20,924 nt of DNA from CAYSYY01 sp964576115 [NCBI: uncultured Gemmatimonadota bacterium] (GCA_964576115.1 CAZNUA010000045.1:8695-29618); one strand, 5' to 3'; positions 7,812 through 15,791 are shown, numbered from the stretch's first letter. The notes: generated by a model from the letters alone, not told the origin. Translations and numbers: made by a program.

Positions 7812-8558
7812 TCAGGGGAGCGTCAGTATCTGCGGCTCGCCGTCGGTGAGCGCCAGGCAGTGCTCGAAATGGGCCGAGAGACTGCCATCCCGCGTCACCG
7901 CCGTCCAGCCGTCCTTCAGGGTCACGATCTCGTGGGTGCCCTGATTGACCATCGGTTCGATGGCAAAGACCATGCCGGACCTCAACAGGGGCCCCTTCCC
8001 CGGCGGCCCGTAGTTCGGAATCTGCGGTTCCTCGTGCATCTGCGTGCCGATCCCGTGTCCGACCATCTCGCGCACCACGCTGAACCCGCGCGACTCCACG
8101 CAGGTCTGCACGGCGTGTCCGATGTCGAAGAGGCGATTGCCGTCGACAGCCTTGGCCATGCCCTTGAACAGGCTTTCTTCGGTCACGCTCAGCAGTTCCG
8201 CAGCGTCCTGGAGATCCTCCCCGGCGATGTACGTCCAGGCCGAATCTCCGTAGTACCCGTTCAACTCCACCCCGATGTCGACACTCACGACATCGCCTTC
8301 CCGGATCGCGCGGCGCCCCGGGATGCCGTGAACGACCTGTTCGTTCAGGCTGAAGCAGATGGCGGCCGGATAGCCCTGAAAGCCCTTGAAGGCCGGCCGT
8401 CCGCCACTATCCCGGATGAAGGTCTCGACCTCGCGATCGAGCTCGTCACCGCGCAGCCCGGGACGGATGAGCTCGCGCACCAGTTCGTGAGCCCGGCCGA
8501 CCACCCGGCCCGCTTCACGCAGCAGCGCGACCTCCTCTGCCGAACGGATCGAAATCAT
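7812..8558 (-). CDS. map: Methionine aminopeptidase type I
   Basis: A 248-residue enzyme that removes the initiator methionine from nascent proteins with small second residues. The pita-bread fold ligands are all present: Asp94, Asp105, His168, Glu201 and Glu232, with the substrate-contacting His77 in VVHGIP. There is no N-terminal zinc-finger or SH3 extension, so it is the short bacterial type Ia form. It starts at ATG six nucleotides after the adk stop and has only a weak GGCGG ribosome site, consistent with coupling to adk. The secY–adk–map–infA order is a common spc-operon tail. Confidence 0.97.
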   Translation of the reverse strand: MISIRSAEEVALLREAGRVVGRAHELVRELIRPGLRGDELDREVETFIRDSGGRPAFKGFQGYPAAICFSLNEQVVHGIPGRRAIREGDVVSVDIGVELNGYYGDSAWTYIAGEDLQDAAELLSVTEESLFKGMAKAVDGNRLFDIGHAVQTCVESRGFSVVREMVGHGIGTQMHEEPQIPNYGPPGKGPLLRSGMVFAIEPMVNQGTHEIVTLKDGWTAVTRDGSLSAHFEHCLALTDGEPQILTLP

Positions 8559-8564
8559 CCGCCG

Positions 8565-9269
8565 TCAGATCTTTTCCAGTACGGCGATCATGCGCCGGGA
8601 AACCTCTTCGGGTTCCCCGTGACCGTCGATTTTGACCAGCAGTCCCTTCCCCCCGTAGTACTCCACGAGCGGAGCGGTCTGGGCGCGATAGACCTCGAGC
8701 CGGTTGCGGACCGTTTCCTCCCGATCGTCCTCGCGCTGGTAGATCTCGCCGCCGCAGGCGGGGCACTGTTCGGGAACCGAACCGCTCTGCGCGGCATTGT
8801 AATCCCGGCCGCATTCGCGGCAGAGCCAGCGGCCCGTGATCCGGCGCAGCAGTTCGTCATCCTCCACATCGATCAGCACCACCGCATCGAGGGCCAGCTC
8901 GCGTCGATGGAGCATTTCCTCGAGCGCCACCGCCTGGGCGATGGTGCGCGGGAAACCGTCGAGCAGAAAACCCGCTGTCGCGTCGGGCTCGCCGATCCGG
9001 TCGGCGATGATGTCAACGATCAGACCGTCGGGCACCAGTTCGCCCGATTCCATGTAGGAGCGGGCCTGCTCGCCCAGCTCGCTGCCCTGCGCCACGTTCG
9101 AGCGCAGGATATCTCCGGTGCTGATGTGCGGCACCTCGAAAGTCTCGACCAGCTCCCGGGCCTGGGTTCCCTTGCCCGAACCGGGGGGACCGAGCAGGAT
9201 CGCCACGATCCGGTGACGACCGGCCTGGCGCAGGTCGGCGGTGTCGATCTTCGCGTTTTTCTCAGCCAC
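8565..9269 (-). CDS. adk: Adenylate kinase with zinc-binding LID
   Basis: A 234-residue enzyme interconverting ATP + AMP and 2 ADP. The Walker A loop GPPGSGKGT is at residues 27–35, the AMP-binding DGFPRT at 104–109, and the long-form LID carries Cys150, Cys153, Cys169 and Cys172, a structural zinc site typical of Gram-positive and many deep-branching bacterial enzymes. The GTG start overlaps the secY stop by 8 nt (GTGGCTGA). This gives about 21 residues before the first beta strand that most adenylate kinases lack; a GTG at codon 22 would give the usual N-terminus but has no good ribosome site. I keep the longer form with moderate certainty about the start. Confidence 0.95.
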   Translation of the reverse strand: MAEKNAKIDTADLRQAGRHRIVAILLGPPGSGKGTQARELVETFEVPHISTGDILRSNVAQGSELGEQARSYMESGELVPDGLIVDIIADRIGEPDATAGFLLDGFPRTIAQAVALEEMLHRRELALDAVVLIDVEDDELLRRITGRWLCRECGRDYNAAQSGSVPEQCPACGGEIYQREDDREETVRNRLEVYRAQTAPLVEYYGGKGLLVKIDGHGEPEEVSRRMIAVLEKI

Positions 9270-10596
9270 GTCCGATCCGTCCCCTGATCTTGCCGGCCCG
9301 CGTGAAGCCCTCGTAGTGGCGCATCATCAGGTGCGATTCCATCTGCTGCAGGGTGTCGAGCGCGACTCCCACGATGATCAGCAGCCCCGTGCCGCCGAAG
9401 AAGTCGGTCATCGACATGCTCAGGTTGAAGTAACGCACCAGCATGTAAGGCAGCACCGAGAGCAGAGCCAGCCCGATGGCGCCGGGCAGGGTAACCCGCC
9501 CCAGCACCCGTTCGACGTATTCCGAGGTCTTCTTGCCCGGCCTGATGCCGGGGATGAACCCGCCGTACTTCTTCATGTTCTCGGCCAGGTCGACGGGATT
9601 GAAAACCACCGCGGTGTAGAAGAACGCAAAGAAGACGATCAGGATGCTGTAAAGGAACCAGTAAACCGGACTCTGGAAACTGAACCAGTTCTGGATGGTC
9701 ATGAAGATATTGCTGTTCGGAAAGAGCGAGACCGCTGTCTGTGGAATGAAGAGCAGGGCCTGGGCGAAGATGATCGGGATCACTCCGGCGGTGTTGATCC
9801 GCAGCGGGATGTGGGTGCTCTGCCCGCCATACACCTTGCGACCGACCACCCGCTTGGCGTACTGCACGGGAATCTTCCGTACTCCCTGGGTCAGCAGAAC
9901 GGCGCCCATGGTGACGAAGTACATCAGGATGAAGGTCAGGGCGAACTCGATCAGGGTCTTGTTCTGCGAGGCGACCTGCTGGATCTCGCCGATCACCGCC
10001 GTGGGGAAGATGGCAATGATCCCGACGTAAATGATCAGGCTGATGCCGTTGCCGATTCCCTTCTCGGTGATCTGCTCCCCCAGCCACATGACGAAGATGG
10101 TTCCGGTCGTGAAGGTCAGGATGGTGAGCAGCTGGAAGGCCAGGCCCGGACTCGGCACCACCGGTCCGGAATTGGACACCAGGCTCTGGAGCCAGACGCT
10201 CATTCCCCACGACTGCCCGATACAGATCGCCACCGTGCCGTATCGCGTGTAGCGGTTGATCTTACGCCGGCCCTCTTCGCCTTCTTTCTGCAGGCGCTGG
10301 AAATAGGGCATGGTGGCGCCCAGCAGCTGCAGGATAATCGAAGCCGAGATGTAGGGCATGATGCCCAGGGCAAAGACCGTCGCCCGGCCCAGCGCACCAC
10401 CCGCGAACATATCGTAGAGTGCGAAAAGCGTCCCCGATTGTGAATTGATGTACTCCCCCAGAGCCTGGGCATCGATCCCCGGGGCGGGTACGTGCCCGCC
10501 TATCCGATAGATGATGACGATGCCGAGGGTGAAGAAAATGCGCTTCTTCAGCTCGGGGATCTTGAAGACGTTCTGGAACCGTTCGAACGCACTCAC
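9262..10596 (-). CDS. secY: Protein translocase subunit SecY
   Basis: A 444-residue polytopic protein forming the protein-conducting channel of the inner membrane with SecE and SecG. Ten hydrophobic segments are visible. The N-terminus FKIPELKKRIFFTLGIVIIYR, plug region near GTLFALYDMF and the cytosolic loop GGFIPGIRPGKKTSEY (SecA/ribosome contact, with the conserved arginine) are all present. The start is GTG with a weak GGA eight nucleotides upstream, 20 nt after rplO. The end overlaps adk. Confidence 0.98.
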   Translation of the reverse strand: MSAFERFQNVFKIPELKKRIFFTLGIVIIYRIGGHVPAPGIDAQALGEYINSQSGTLFALYDMFAGGALGRATVFALGIMPYISASIILQLLGATMPYFQRLQKEGEEGRRKINRYTRYGTVAICIGQSWGMSVWLQSLVSNSGPVVPSPGLAFQLLTILTFTTGTIFVMWLGEQITEKGIGNGISLIIYVGIIAIFPTAVIGEIQQVASQNKTLIEFALTFILMYFVTMGAVLLTQGVRKIPVQYAKRVVGRKVYGGQSTHIPLRINTAGVIPIIFAQALLFIPQTAVSLFPNSNIFMTIQNWFSFQSPVYWFLYSILIVFFAFFYTAVVFNPVDLAENMKKYGGFIPGIRPGKKTSEYVERVLGRVTLPGAIGLALLSVLPYMLVRYFNLSMSMTDFFGGTGLLIIVGVALDTLQQMESHLMMRHYEGFTRAGKIRGRIGRG

Positions 10597-10616
10597 CGCT
10601 TCAATCCAGTCTCGGG

Positions 10617-11120
10617 TTACTCTGCGTCAGGTGTCTTTTCGGCCGCAGTCGCGGGCGTGTCCGGTACCGGACCGCCCGGTTCGCCCAGAGCCGTACAGGT
10701 TCCGCCGGCTGCTTCGACCGCCCGTCGGGCCGAGTCCGAACAGGCATCGACCGTTACATGAACTTTTTTGTCTATTTTCCCATTACCCAGCAGCTTGACA
10801 AGACCGTCGGCAGACCGTATCAGTCCCGCATCGGCCATGACCTGCTTGTCGATTTCGGTCTGCGTCAACCGCCCGAGATCGTCGAGATTGACCACCTCGT
10901 AGATGCGCCGGAAGGGATTCTTGAAACCCCGTTTGGGAACCCGGCGCTGCAGCGGCATCTGCCCTCCCTCGAACCAGGCTCGCTGCGTGTGTCCGGAGCG
11001 GGCTTTCTGCCCCTTGGTGCCCCGGCCCGCCGTTTTCCCGTACCCCGATCCCGGTCCCCGTCCGACCCGTTTGCGCGGGCGGCGGCTGCCGTCGGCCGGT
11101 TGAATGTTGTAACGTCCCAT
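10617..11120 (-). CDS. rplO: 50S ribosomal protein L15 with short C-terminal tail
   Basis: A 167-residue L15, some 20 residues longer than usual. The glycine- and arginine-rich N-terminus (KRVGRGPGSGYGKTAGRGTKGQ) and FEGGQMPLQRRVPKRGF are diagnostic of this late-assembling large-subunit protein. The conserved fold ends near residue 146; the remainder is a proline-, alanine- and acid-containing tail (EPGGPVPDTPATAAEKTPDAE). The ATG is preceded by GAGGGACACCG. It follows rpmD by 25 nt and precedes secY. Confidence 0.97.
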   Translation of the reverse strand: MGRYNIQPADGSRRPRKRVGRGPGSGYGKTAGRGTKGQKARSGHTQRAWFEGGQMPLQRRVPKRGFKNPFRRIYEVVNLDDLGRLTQTEIDKQVMADAGLIRSADGLVKLLGNGKIDKKVHVTVDACSDSARRAVEAAGGTCTALGEPGGPVPDTPATAAEKTPDAE

Positions 11121-11145
11121 CGGTGTCCCTCTTCTTCGGGGCCCC

Positions 11146-11697
11146 TCAGGCCTCGATTTCTTCCACTTCGACGAGGTGAACCACAGTGCTGATCATGCCG
11201 CGGATCACCGGCGTGTCGGCGTGTTCGACGGTATGCCGGATACGACGGAGTCCCAGCGCCTTCAAGGTCCGCTTCTGGTTTTCCGGCCGCCCGATCCCGC
11301 TGCGGATCTGCGTGACCTTCACCCGGCCCGGCTTTGTCTTCGGCTCCGCTGAAGCCGGCTTCTCGGCGACCCGGGGAGCTGTGACCTGCGCTTCGTCCTT
11401 CTCTGCCGCAGTCGTCTCTTTCGCCGCCGTCTTCCCCTTGAGCGCCGTTTCCACGACGGTTGTCTTCTTCGGCGCTGCCTTTTTCGCCGCGGTCTTCTTC
11501 GCTGCGGTTTTCTTCCTGGCTGCAGTCTTCTTGGCCGCCGGCTTCTTCCCGGCCGTGGTCTTTTTCTTCGCCGCGGTCTTTTTCTTCGCCGCGGTCTTTT
11601 TCTTCGCCGCGGTCTTTTTCTTCGCCGCAGTCTTTTTCTTCGCCGCGGTCTTCTTCGCGGTCGTCTTCTTCGAGGAGGTCTTCTTGCTCTCTGCCAT
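11146..11697 (-). CDS. rpmD: 50S ribosomal protein L30 with histone-H1-like lysine-rich N-terminal extension
   Basis: A 183-residue protein against about 60 for normal L30. The L30 fold is confined to residues about 125–183 ([20 protein letters not shown], ending [16 protein letters not shown]). Residues 1–80 are a K/A/T-rich tail with about 34 basic and one acidic residue, built largely of TAAKKK repeats like those of histone H1 and bacterial AlgP/Hc1-type proteins; residues 81–124 are a more mixed linker. The ATG lies 2 nt after the rpsE stop and its ribosome site is in the rpsE 3' end, so coupling is likely. No in-frame start precedes the L30 core closely with a convincing ribosome site, so I take the extension as translated. 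It could bind rRNA, DNA or the acidic S5 tail; none is shown. Confidence 0.93.
   Translation of the reverse strand: MAESKKTSSKKTTAKKTAAKKKTAAKKKTAAKKKTAAKKKTAAKKKTTAGKKPAAKKTAARKKTAAKKTAAKKAAPKKTTVVETALKGKTAAKETTAAEKDEAQVTAPRVAEKPASAEPKTKPGRVKVTQIRSGIGRPENQKRTLKALGLRRIRHTVEHADTPVIRGMISTVVHLVEVEEIEA
11561..11650 (-). repeat. Five tandem 18-bp repeats inside rpmD
   Basis: Five contiguous 18-nt units, each reading on the plus strand TTTTTCTTCGCCGCGGTC; the fourth has one G-to-A change and the other four are identical. They encode five TAAKKK units of the L30 tail. Near-identity, including synonymous positions, suggests recent expansion by slippage or unequal recombination. Degenerate copies flank the array on both sides. 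Confidence 0.97.
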
Positions 11698-11699
11698 CG

Positions 11700-12608
11700 C
11701 TACTCAGCCTTCTCCTCGGAATCCGCGTCCCCGGCGGCTTCACTCCCGGTCGTCTTTCCAGTTGTGACGTCGGCTTCGTCCCCGGACGTGGTTTCCACTT
11801 TTTCCTGAGCCGCGGTTGCGTCCGCTGTCTCGTCACCTGCGGTGTCCTCTTCGGGCTCGGTTGCCGCCGGTGCCTCTTCGGCAGCTTGTGTTCCGGCGGT
11901 CTTGGTTTCTTCGACTTCGGCTTCGGCGGTTTCCCCGGCCGGTTCCGCTGCCGGCTTCTTTTTATCCCGACGTCGTTTTTCGACTTTCGAACGGGCATCG
12001 GCTCGGGCCTGCTCATCCTTCGACTCAGCCCGCTGGGCGGCTTCTTCGGCCTCACGGAGCAACTCGGCCTCACGCGCTTCCTGCTGCTGGCGGTAGGCTG
12101 TTTCACTCACACCGAGAACCTCCCAGACATCGATTCCCCGCCGCCTGGCAACGACCTGGGGTGATTCGAGTGTCTGCAGTCCGTTCACGGTCGCCTTGAC
12201 CACGTTATGCGGGTTGTTCGAACGCATCGATTTGGTCAGGATGTTCCGCACCCCGGCCGCCTCGAGGACCGCCCGTACCGGACCGCCCGCGATCACTCCG
12301 GTACCGGGTCCGGCGGGCTTGAGAAGCACCCGGCCGGCACCGGCGGCACCCACCACCTCGTGGGGAATGGTGCCGTTGGTGATCGGTACCCGAAAGAGAT
12401 TCTTCCGGGCGTTTTCGTTCGCCTTCCGGATGGCCGAGGCGACCTCGTTCGCCTTGCCGATACCGATCCCGACGATGCCCTGGCCGTTCCCGACCGCGGC
12501 GATGGCGCTGAAATGGAACCGCCGGCCACCCTTGACGACCTTTGCCGTCCGGTTGATGTGGATGACCTTCTCTTCCAGTTCCAGGGTTTCAGGATTGATC
12601 CTGGCCAC
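11700..12608 (-). CDS. rpsE: 30S ribosomal protein S5 with long coiled and acidic C-terminal extension
   Basis: A 302-residue S5 against about 165 usually. The conserved part (residues 1 to about 168) holds the double-stranded RNA-binding fold, [25 protein letters not shown] and the C-terminal domain with [10 protein letters not shown] and [10 protein letters not shown]. Residues about 170–218 are charged and heptad-like, probably a helix, ending RRRDKKK. Residues 221–302 are low complexity with about 26 acidic and 4 basic residues. S5 lines the mRNA entry channel with S3 and S4 and affects decoding fidelity. GTG is the start, backed by GGGGGAG eight nucleotides upstream. The tail is in frame without interruption, so it is not a frameshift artefact, and it lies directly beside the basic N-terminus of the next gene product. 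Confidence 0.96.
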   Translation of the reverse strand: MARINPETLELEEKVIHINRTAKVVKGGRRFHFSAIAAVGNGQGIVGIGIGKANEVASAIRKANENARKNLFRVPITNGTIPHEVVGAAGAGRVLLKPAGPGTGVIAGGPVRAVLEAAGVRNILTKSMRSNNPHNVVKATVNGLQTLESPQVVARRRGIDVWEVLGVSETAYRQQQEAREAELLREAEEAAQRAESKDEQARADARSKVEKRRRDKKKPAAEPAGETAEAEVEETKTAGTQAAEEAPAATEPEEDTAGDETADATAAQEKVETTSGDEADVTTGKTTGSEAAGDADSEEKAE

Positions 12609-12646
12609 TCTGTTTGCTCCCCCTGTTCCGGGTTCGGCGCCCCCCG

Positions 12647-13015
12647 CTAGAAGCGGAGACCGCCCTCGCGCGCTCCGTTAGCAAGCGCCTTGACCCGACC
12701 GTGATAGAGATACCCGCCCCGATCGAAGGCGACCCGCTCGATCCCGGCCGAAGTGGCGCGGGCCGCCAGTTCCTTGCCGACCGCTTCAGCGGCTGCAACC
12801 GTCTTGTACGATCCGTCGATCTCCACCTCACGTGAAGAGCACTGGACCAGCGTATGGCCGCGATCGTCGTCGATGATCTGGACGTAGATGTGCTGACTGC
12901 TGCGAAAGACCGAGAGCCGCGGGCACTCGGCGGTACCGCGGATCTTACCCCGAATCCGGCGGCGCCGACGTGCCCGGAGGGCGACGGTGTCTTTCTCCAC
13001 GTGACCGACCGGCAT
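12647..13015 (-). CDS. rplR: 50S ribosomal protein L18
   Basis: A 122-residue L18, which binds 5S rRNA and brings it into the central protuberance with L5. The arginine-rich N-terminus ([16 protein letters not shown]) precedes the core [20 protein letters not shown] and the terminal [19 protein letters not shown]. The chosen ATG (MPVGHVEKD) has AGGAGGAG eight nucleotides upstream. An in-frame start nine codons earlier would overlap rplF and is less likely. The gap to rpsE is 38 nt. Confidence 0.97.
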   Translation of the reverse strand: MPVGHVEKDTVALRARRRRRIRGKIRGTAECPRLSVFRSSQHIYVQIIDDDRGHTLVQCSSREVEIDGSYKTVAAAEAVGKELAARATSAGIERVAFDRGGYLYHGRVKALANGAREGGLRF

Positions 13016-13038
13016 ATCCGTTCTCCTCCTGGCTCTCC

Positions 13039-13587
13039 TCAACCGATCCCGGCGGCACCGGTCTTCCCGGCCTTGCGCCGTACGTACTCGCCGCGGTAGC
13101 GGATACCCTTGCCCTTGTACGGTTCTGGCGGCCGGACGGCGCGGATGTTGGCCGCCACCTGTCCGACCAGGTACTTGTCGATCCCGCTGACGACGACACT
13201 GCCGTCGGCAGCGACCTCGAAGGTGATCCCCTCCGGTGCCTTGACGAGCACCGGATGGCTGAACCCGACGGTCAACAGCAGGTGCCGGCCCTTGAGTTCG
13301 GCCCGGTATCCGACCCCGACCAGTTCGAGGATCCGGGTATACCCGTCAGTGACGCCGACCACCATATTCGCCACCAGACTGCGCGTCAGACCGTGCAGAC
13401 TGCGGTCCTGCGGCTGATCGGTCGGCCGCTCGACCCGCAACCGGCTCTCTTCCTGCAGCAGGGCGATCGGTTCGGGTATCTCGTGACGTAGTTCGCCTCT
13501 GGGCCCCGTCACGGTGACGGTACGGCCTTCCAGGTTCACTTCAACCCCGTCCGGCAGGTCGATGGGTTCTTTCCCGACACGTGACAT
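13039..13587 (-). CDS. rplF: 50S ribosomal protein L6
   Basis: A 182-residue L6, typical in length, with two similar alpha/beta domains. [17 protein letters not shown] at the N-terminus and the family signature [21 protein letters not shown] near the C-terminus are intact. L6 binds 23S rRNA near the sarcin-ricin loop and contributes to the elongation-factor site. It starts at ATG 14 nt after rpsH and precedes rplR in standard spc order. Confidence 0.98.
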   Translation of the reverse strand: MSRVGKEPIDLPDGVEVNLEGRTVTVTGPRGELRHEIPEPIALLQEESRLRVERPTDQPQDRSLHGLTRSLVANMVVGVTDGYTRILELVGVGYRAELKGRHLLLTVGFSHPVLVKAPEGITFEVAADGSVVVSGIDKYLVGQVAANIRAVRPPEPYKGKGIRYRGEYVRRKAGKTGAAGIG

Positions 13588-13601
13588 ACTCTCTTACCCT
13601 C

Positions 13602-14000
13602 CTACCAGACGGTACAGAGGACCTCGCCTCCGACCTTGCGCCGGCGTGCCTCGCGATCGCTCAGGATCCCGGCGGAGGTCGAGATGATGGCGATTCCCAG
13701 CCCGTTCTTGACCCGCGGCACCTCGCCGGCGCTCACGTAACGGCGCAAGCCGGGCCGGCTGGTCCGCTCGAGCCGGTGGAAGACCGGTTTTTCTTCCTCA
13801 GTGTACTTGAGGTAGACCCGCAGAATCCCCTGCCGGTCGTCCTCGGTGACCCGATAGCCGCGGATGTAGTGGTGATCGCGCAGGATGCGGGCGATATCCC
13901 CCTTGATCCGGCTGGCGGGGATATCCACCGACGTGTGCCCGGCCTTGGCCGCATTGCGTATGCGGGTCAACATGTCCGCTATGGGATCGGTCATGCTCAT
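13602..14000 (-). CDS. rpsH: 30S ribosomal protein S8
   Basis: A 132-residue S8, the normal size, a primary binder of the 16S central domain and in E. coli the translational repressor of the spc operon. It starts MSMTDPIADMLTRIRNA and ends with the conserved STSAGILSDREARRRKVGGEVLCTVW. I chose the ATG giving MSMTDP; the ATG two codons on and the in-frame upstream extension are alternatives. GGAGG lies 14 nt upstream and a weaker GAAGAG closer. The 66-nt gap before it, the longest in the operon, contains a GC hairpin. Confidence 0.97.
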   Translation of the reverse strand: MSMTDPIADMLTRIRNAAKAGHTSVDIPASRIKGDIARILRDHHYIRGYRVTEDDRQGILRVYLKYTEEEKPVFHRLERTSRPGLRRYVSAGEVPRVKNGLGIAIISTSAGILSDREARRRKVGGEVLCTVW

Positions 14001-14029
14001 GAGCTCTTCAGCTTCCTCCACTCAGGGTG

Positions 14030-14050
14030 CCCGCCCGTTCCGGGGGCGGG
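14030..14050 (-). other. GC-rich hairpin in the rpsN–rpsH gap
   Basis: CCCGCCC and GGGCGGG form a perfect 7-bp all-GC stem with a seven-base loop. On the transcribed strand it follows the rpsN stop and ends about 30 nt before the rpsH start, and no U-tract follows. A stable structure in the largest gap of the operon could be a translational control site, RNA-processing signal or mRNA stabiliser. It does not resemble the known E. coli S8 target in any way I can show. Confidence 0.5.
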
Positions 14051-14066
14051 GACACAACTCGTGCAC

Positions 14067-14252
14067 CTACCAGGACGATTTCTTGACCCCGGGGATCTTC
14101 CCCTCGAGCGCCAGCTCCCGGAAGCAGATGCGGCACAGACCGAACCGGCGCATGTAGCCGCGGGGCCGACCGCACCGGCGGCACCGGTTGATCTGACGCG
14201 TTGAGAACTTGGGCCGTCGACGGGCCTTCTCGATCATCGATTTCTTTGCCAC
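14067..14252 (-). CDS. rpsN: 30S ribosomal protein S14, zinc-binding type Z
   Basis: A 61-residue S14 of the short zinc form, with Cys24, Cys27, Cys40 and Cys43 (CRRCG and CRICF) as metal ligands and the C-terminal [10 protein letters not shown]14 is in the small-subunit head next to S3, S10 and S19. The start is GTG (GTG GCA AAG AAA), with AGGAGG about ten nucleotides upstream. It lies between rplE and rpsH, as expected. Confidence 0.97.
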   Translation of the reverse strand: MAKKSMIEKARRRPKFSTRQINRCRRCGRPRGYMRRFGLCRICFRELALEGKIPGVKKSSW

Positions 14253-14267
14253 GGCGCTGCCTGCCTC

Positions 14268-14813
14268 CTACTTCTGGAACGGCATACCGAGCCCCTGGAG
14301 GAGCTCGTAGGCCTCTTCATCGGTCTTCGCCGTCGTGACGATGGCGATGTCCATGCCATCGATCCGACTCACCTTGTCGTAGTCGATCTCGGGGAAAACG
14401 ATCTGTTCCTTCAGGCCCAGGTTGTAGTTCCCGCGCCCGTCGAACGAGTTCCGGCTCACGCCGCGGAAGTCGCGCACCCGCGGCAGGGCGATGGTAATGA
14501 GCCGGTCGAGGAATTCGTACATGCGCTGACGACGCAGGGTGACCCGCGCGCCGACCGGCATGCCGGTCCGCAGCTTGAAGTTGCTGACCGACCGGCGGGC
14601 CTTCTGCACACTGGCCCGCTGTCCGGTGATCAGGGTCAGTTCCTCGACTACTTCCTCGATCAGCCGGGCGTCCTGGGTGGCGTCTCCGACACCCCGGTTG
14701 ACCACGATCTTGGCCAGCCGCGGGACGCTGTTGTCATTGGTGTATCCAAATTTCTTCTTCAGCTGGGGGAGCACGTCGCTCTCGTACCTGTCCTGGATTC
14801 TGGGCCTTTCCAT
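14268..14813 (-). CDS. rplE: 50S ribosomal protein L5
   Basis: A 181-residue L5, normal in length, binding 5S rRNA and forming the B1b bridge to S13. Conserved segments include [50 protein letters not shown] and the C-terminal [10 protein letters not shown] chose the ATG, whose first base overlaps the rplX stop in a TGATG junction, a usual arrangement for coupled re-initiation; a GTG one codon earlier is possible. The following gap to rpsN is 15 nt. Confidence 0.98.
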   Translation of the reverse strand: MERPRIQDRYESDVLPQLKKKFGYTNDNSVPRLAKIVVNRGVGDATQDARLIEEVVEELTLITGQRASVQKARRSVSNFKLRTGMPVGARVTLRRQRMYEFLDRLITIALPRVRDFRGVSRNSFDGRGNYNLGLKEQIVFPEIDYDKVSRIDGMDIAIVTTAKTDEEAYELLQGLGMPFQK

Positions 14814-15145
14814 CACGCCTCACCCCCCACCATCTCGCCGCAACGCGCACAGGCCCGAACGTGGCGGAGTCGTCCGTCCGAGCCGGTCACCTCGATCGAA
14901 TGGGTCCGCACCCCCTCGTTGCATTTGGGGCAGATGACCATCACGTTCGAGATATGGATCGAACCCTCGCGCTCGACAATTCCCCCCTGGGGATTTTTCT
15001 GGTCGGCGCGCGTGTGCCGTTTGATGAAGTTGATTCCCTCGACCACAACCCGCTGCGTCCGGGGATAGATCTTGAGGACCTTGCCGGTCTTCCCCTTGTC
15101 GTTGCCGGCGATGACGATGACCTGGTCGTTCTTGCGAATGTGCAT
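14813..15145 (-). CDS. rplX: 50S ribosomal protein L24 with CxxC pair motif
   Basis: A 110-residue L24, an assembly-initiator protein of the large subunit near the tunnel exit. The KOW motif is at the N-terminus ([20 protein letters not shown]), followed by [11 protein letters not shown]. The C-terminal part carries CPKC (72–75) and CARC (99–102), a likely zinc ribbon found in some bacterial L24 proteins. It starts at ATG 2 nt after the rplN stop and ends in TGATG with rplE. Confidence 0.97.
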   Translation of the reverse strand: MHIRKNDQVIVIAGNDKGKTGKVLKIYPRTQRVVVEGINFIKRHTRADQKNPQGGIVEREGSIHISNVMVICPKCNEGVRTHSIEVTGSDGRLRHVRACARCGEMVGGEA

Positions 15146-15147
15146 TG

Positions 15148-15516
15148 TTACAGCACCTCGGGTGCCAGGGAGACGATCTTCATGAACCGCTTCTCCCGGA
15201 GTTCTCGTGCGACGGGGCCGAAGATGCGGGTTCCGATCGGCTCACCCGCTTCGTTTATCAAAACCCCGGCGTTCTCGTCGAATCTGATGTAGGAGCCGTC
15301 CTGACGGCGCAGTTCCTTGCGGGTCCGGACCACCACTGCCCGCTTGACATCCCCCTTCTTCACCGTTCCGCCGGGGATGGCATCCTTGACCGTGATGACG
15401 ATGATGTCGCCGACCCGGGCATAACGACGACCCGTGCCCCCCAGCACTTTGATGCACTGCACCACTTTGGCCCCGGTGTTGTCAGCCACCCTCAGCTTGC
15501 TCTCGACCTGGATCAT
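15148..15516 (-). CDS. rplN: 50S ribosomal protein L14
   Basis: A 122-residue L14, exactly the family length. It begins [17 protein letters not shown] and ends [12 protein letters not shown], with the L14 signature around [16 protein letters not shown] and [17 protein letters not shown]14 is a five-stranded barrel protein at the subunit interface that forms bridges B5 and B8. It begins 2 nt after rpsQ and is followed 2 nt later by rplX, so all three are probably translated in a coupled way. Confidence 0.98.
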   Translation of the reverse strand: MIQVESKLRVADNTGAKVVQCIKVLGGTGRRYARVGDIIVITVKDAIPGGTVKKGDVKRAVVVRTRKELRRQDGSYIRFDENAGVLINEAGEPIGTRIFGPVARELREKRFMKIVSLAPEVL

Positions 15517-15518
15517 GA

Positions 15519-15791
15519 TCAGTGCGCCCCCGCCGTATCGGCCCGTTTGACGACCTCGACCACCCGCCAGCGCTTCAGCTTGCTCAACGGACGGGTTTCG
15601 ACGACCCGCACGACATCGCCTTCGCTGCAGGTATTGGCTTCATCGTGGGCATAGATTTTCGAACGCCGCTTGATGGTTTTGCCGTACAGCGGGTGACGGA
15701 CGAGCCGATCCACCGTGACGACGACCGTCTTGTCCATCTTCGCGCTCGTGACGCGGCCCGTCCGCGTTTTGCGCAAGGCTCGCTCGTTCAT
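15519..15791 (-). CDS. rpsQ: 30S ribosomal protein S17
   Basis: A 90-residue S17, an OB-fold protein binding the 5' domain of 16S rRNA. The segment [20 protein letters not shown] and the later KYxxHDE-like [17 protein letters not shown] match the family, as does [17 protein letters not shown]. Its ATG overlaps the rpmC stop as ATGA. Length is close to typical, with a short non-conserved C-terminus (KRADTAGAH). Confidence 0.97.
   Translation of the reverse strand: MNERALRKTRTGRVTSAKMDKTVVVTVDRLVRHPLYGKTIKRRSKIYAHDEANTCSEGDVVRVVETRPLSKLKRWRVVEVVKRADTAGAH

Noticed and set aside
7653-9287. Plus-strand open frame of 544 codons opposite map and adk
   Set aside because: It runs antisense to two enzymes with complete catalytic motifs and shows no family pattern of its own.
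11561-11650. Tandem repeats considered as a CRISPR array
   Set aside because: Units are 18 nt, contiguous without spacers, and in frame inside a ribosomal protein gene.
11561-11650. A-rich lysine codon runs considered as a programmed frameshift site
   Set aside because: The longest run is five A residues, short of the usual A-AAA-AAG slippery heptamer, and the zero frame runs on into a normal L30.
11186-11767. Plus-strand open frame rich in FFFAAV repeats that looks like a membrane protein
   Set aside because: It is the exact antisense of the KKKTAA repeats of L30; the hydrophobicity is a by-product of the repeat.
10865-12106. Alternate-frame minus-strand open frame of 413 codons spanning the S5 tail, L30 and L15
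   Set aside because: It crosses three real genes, is composed of low-complexity R/E/K repeats derived from the same 18-bp units in another frame, and has no recognisable domain.
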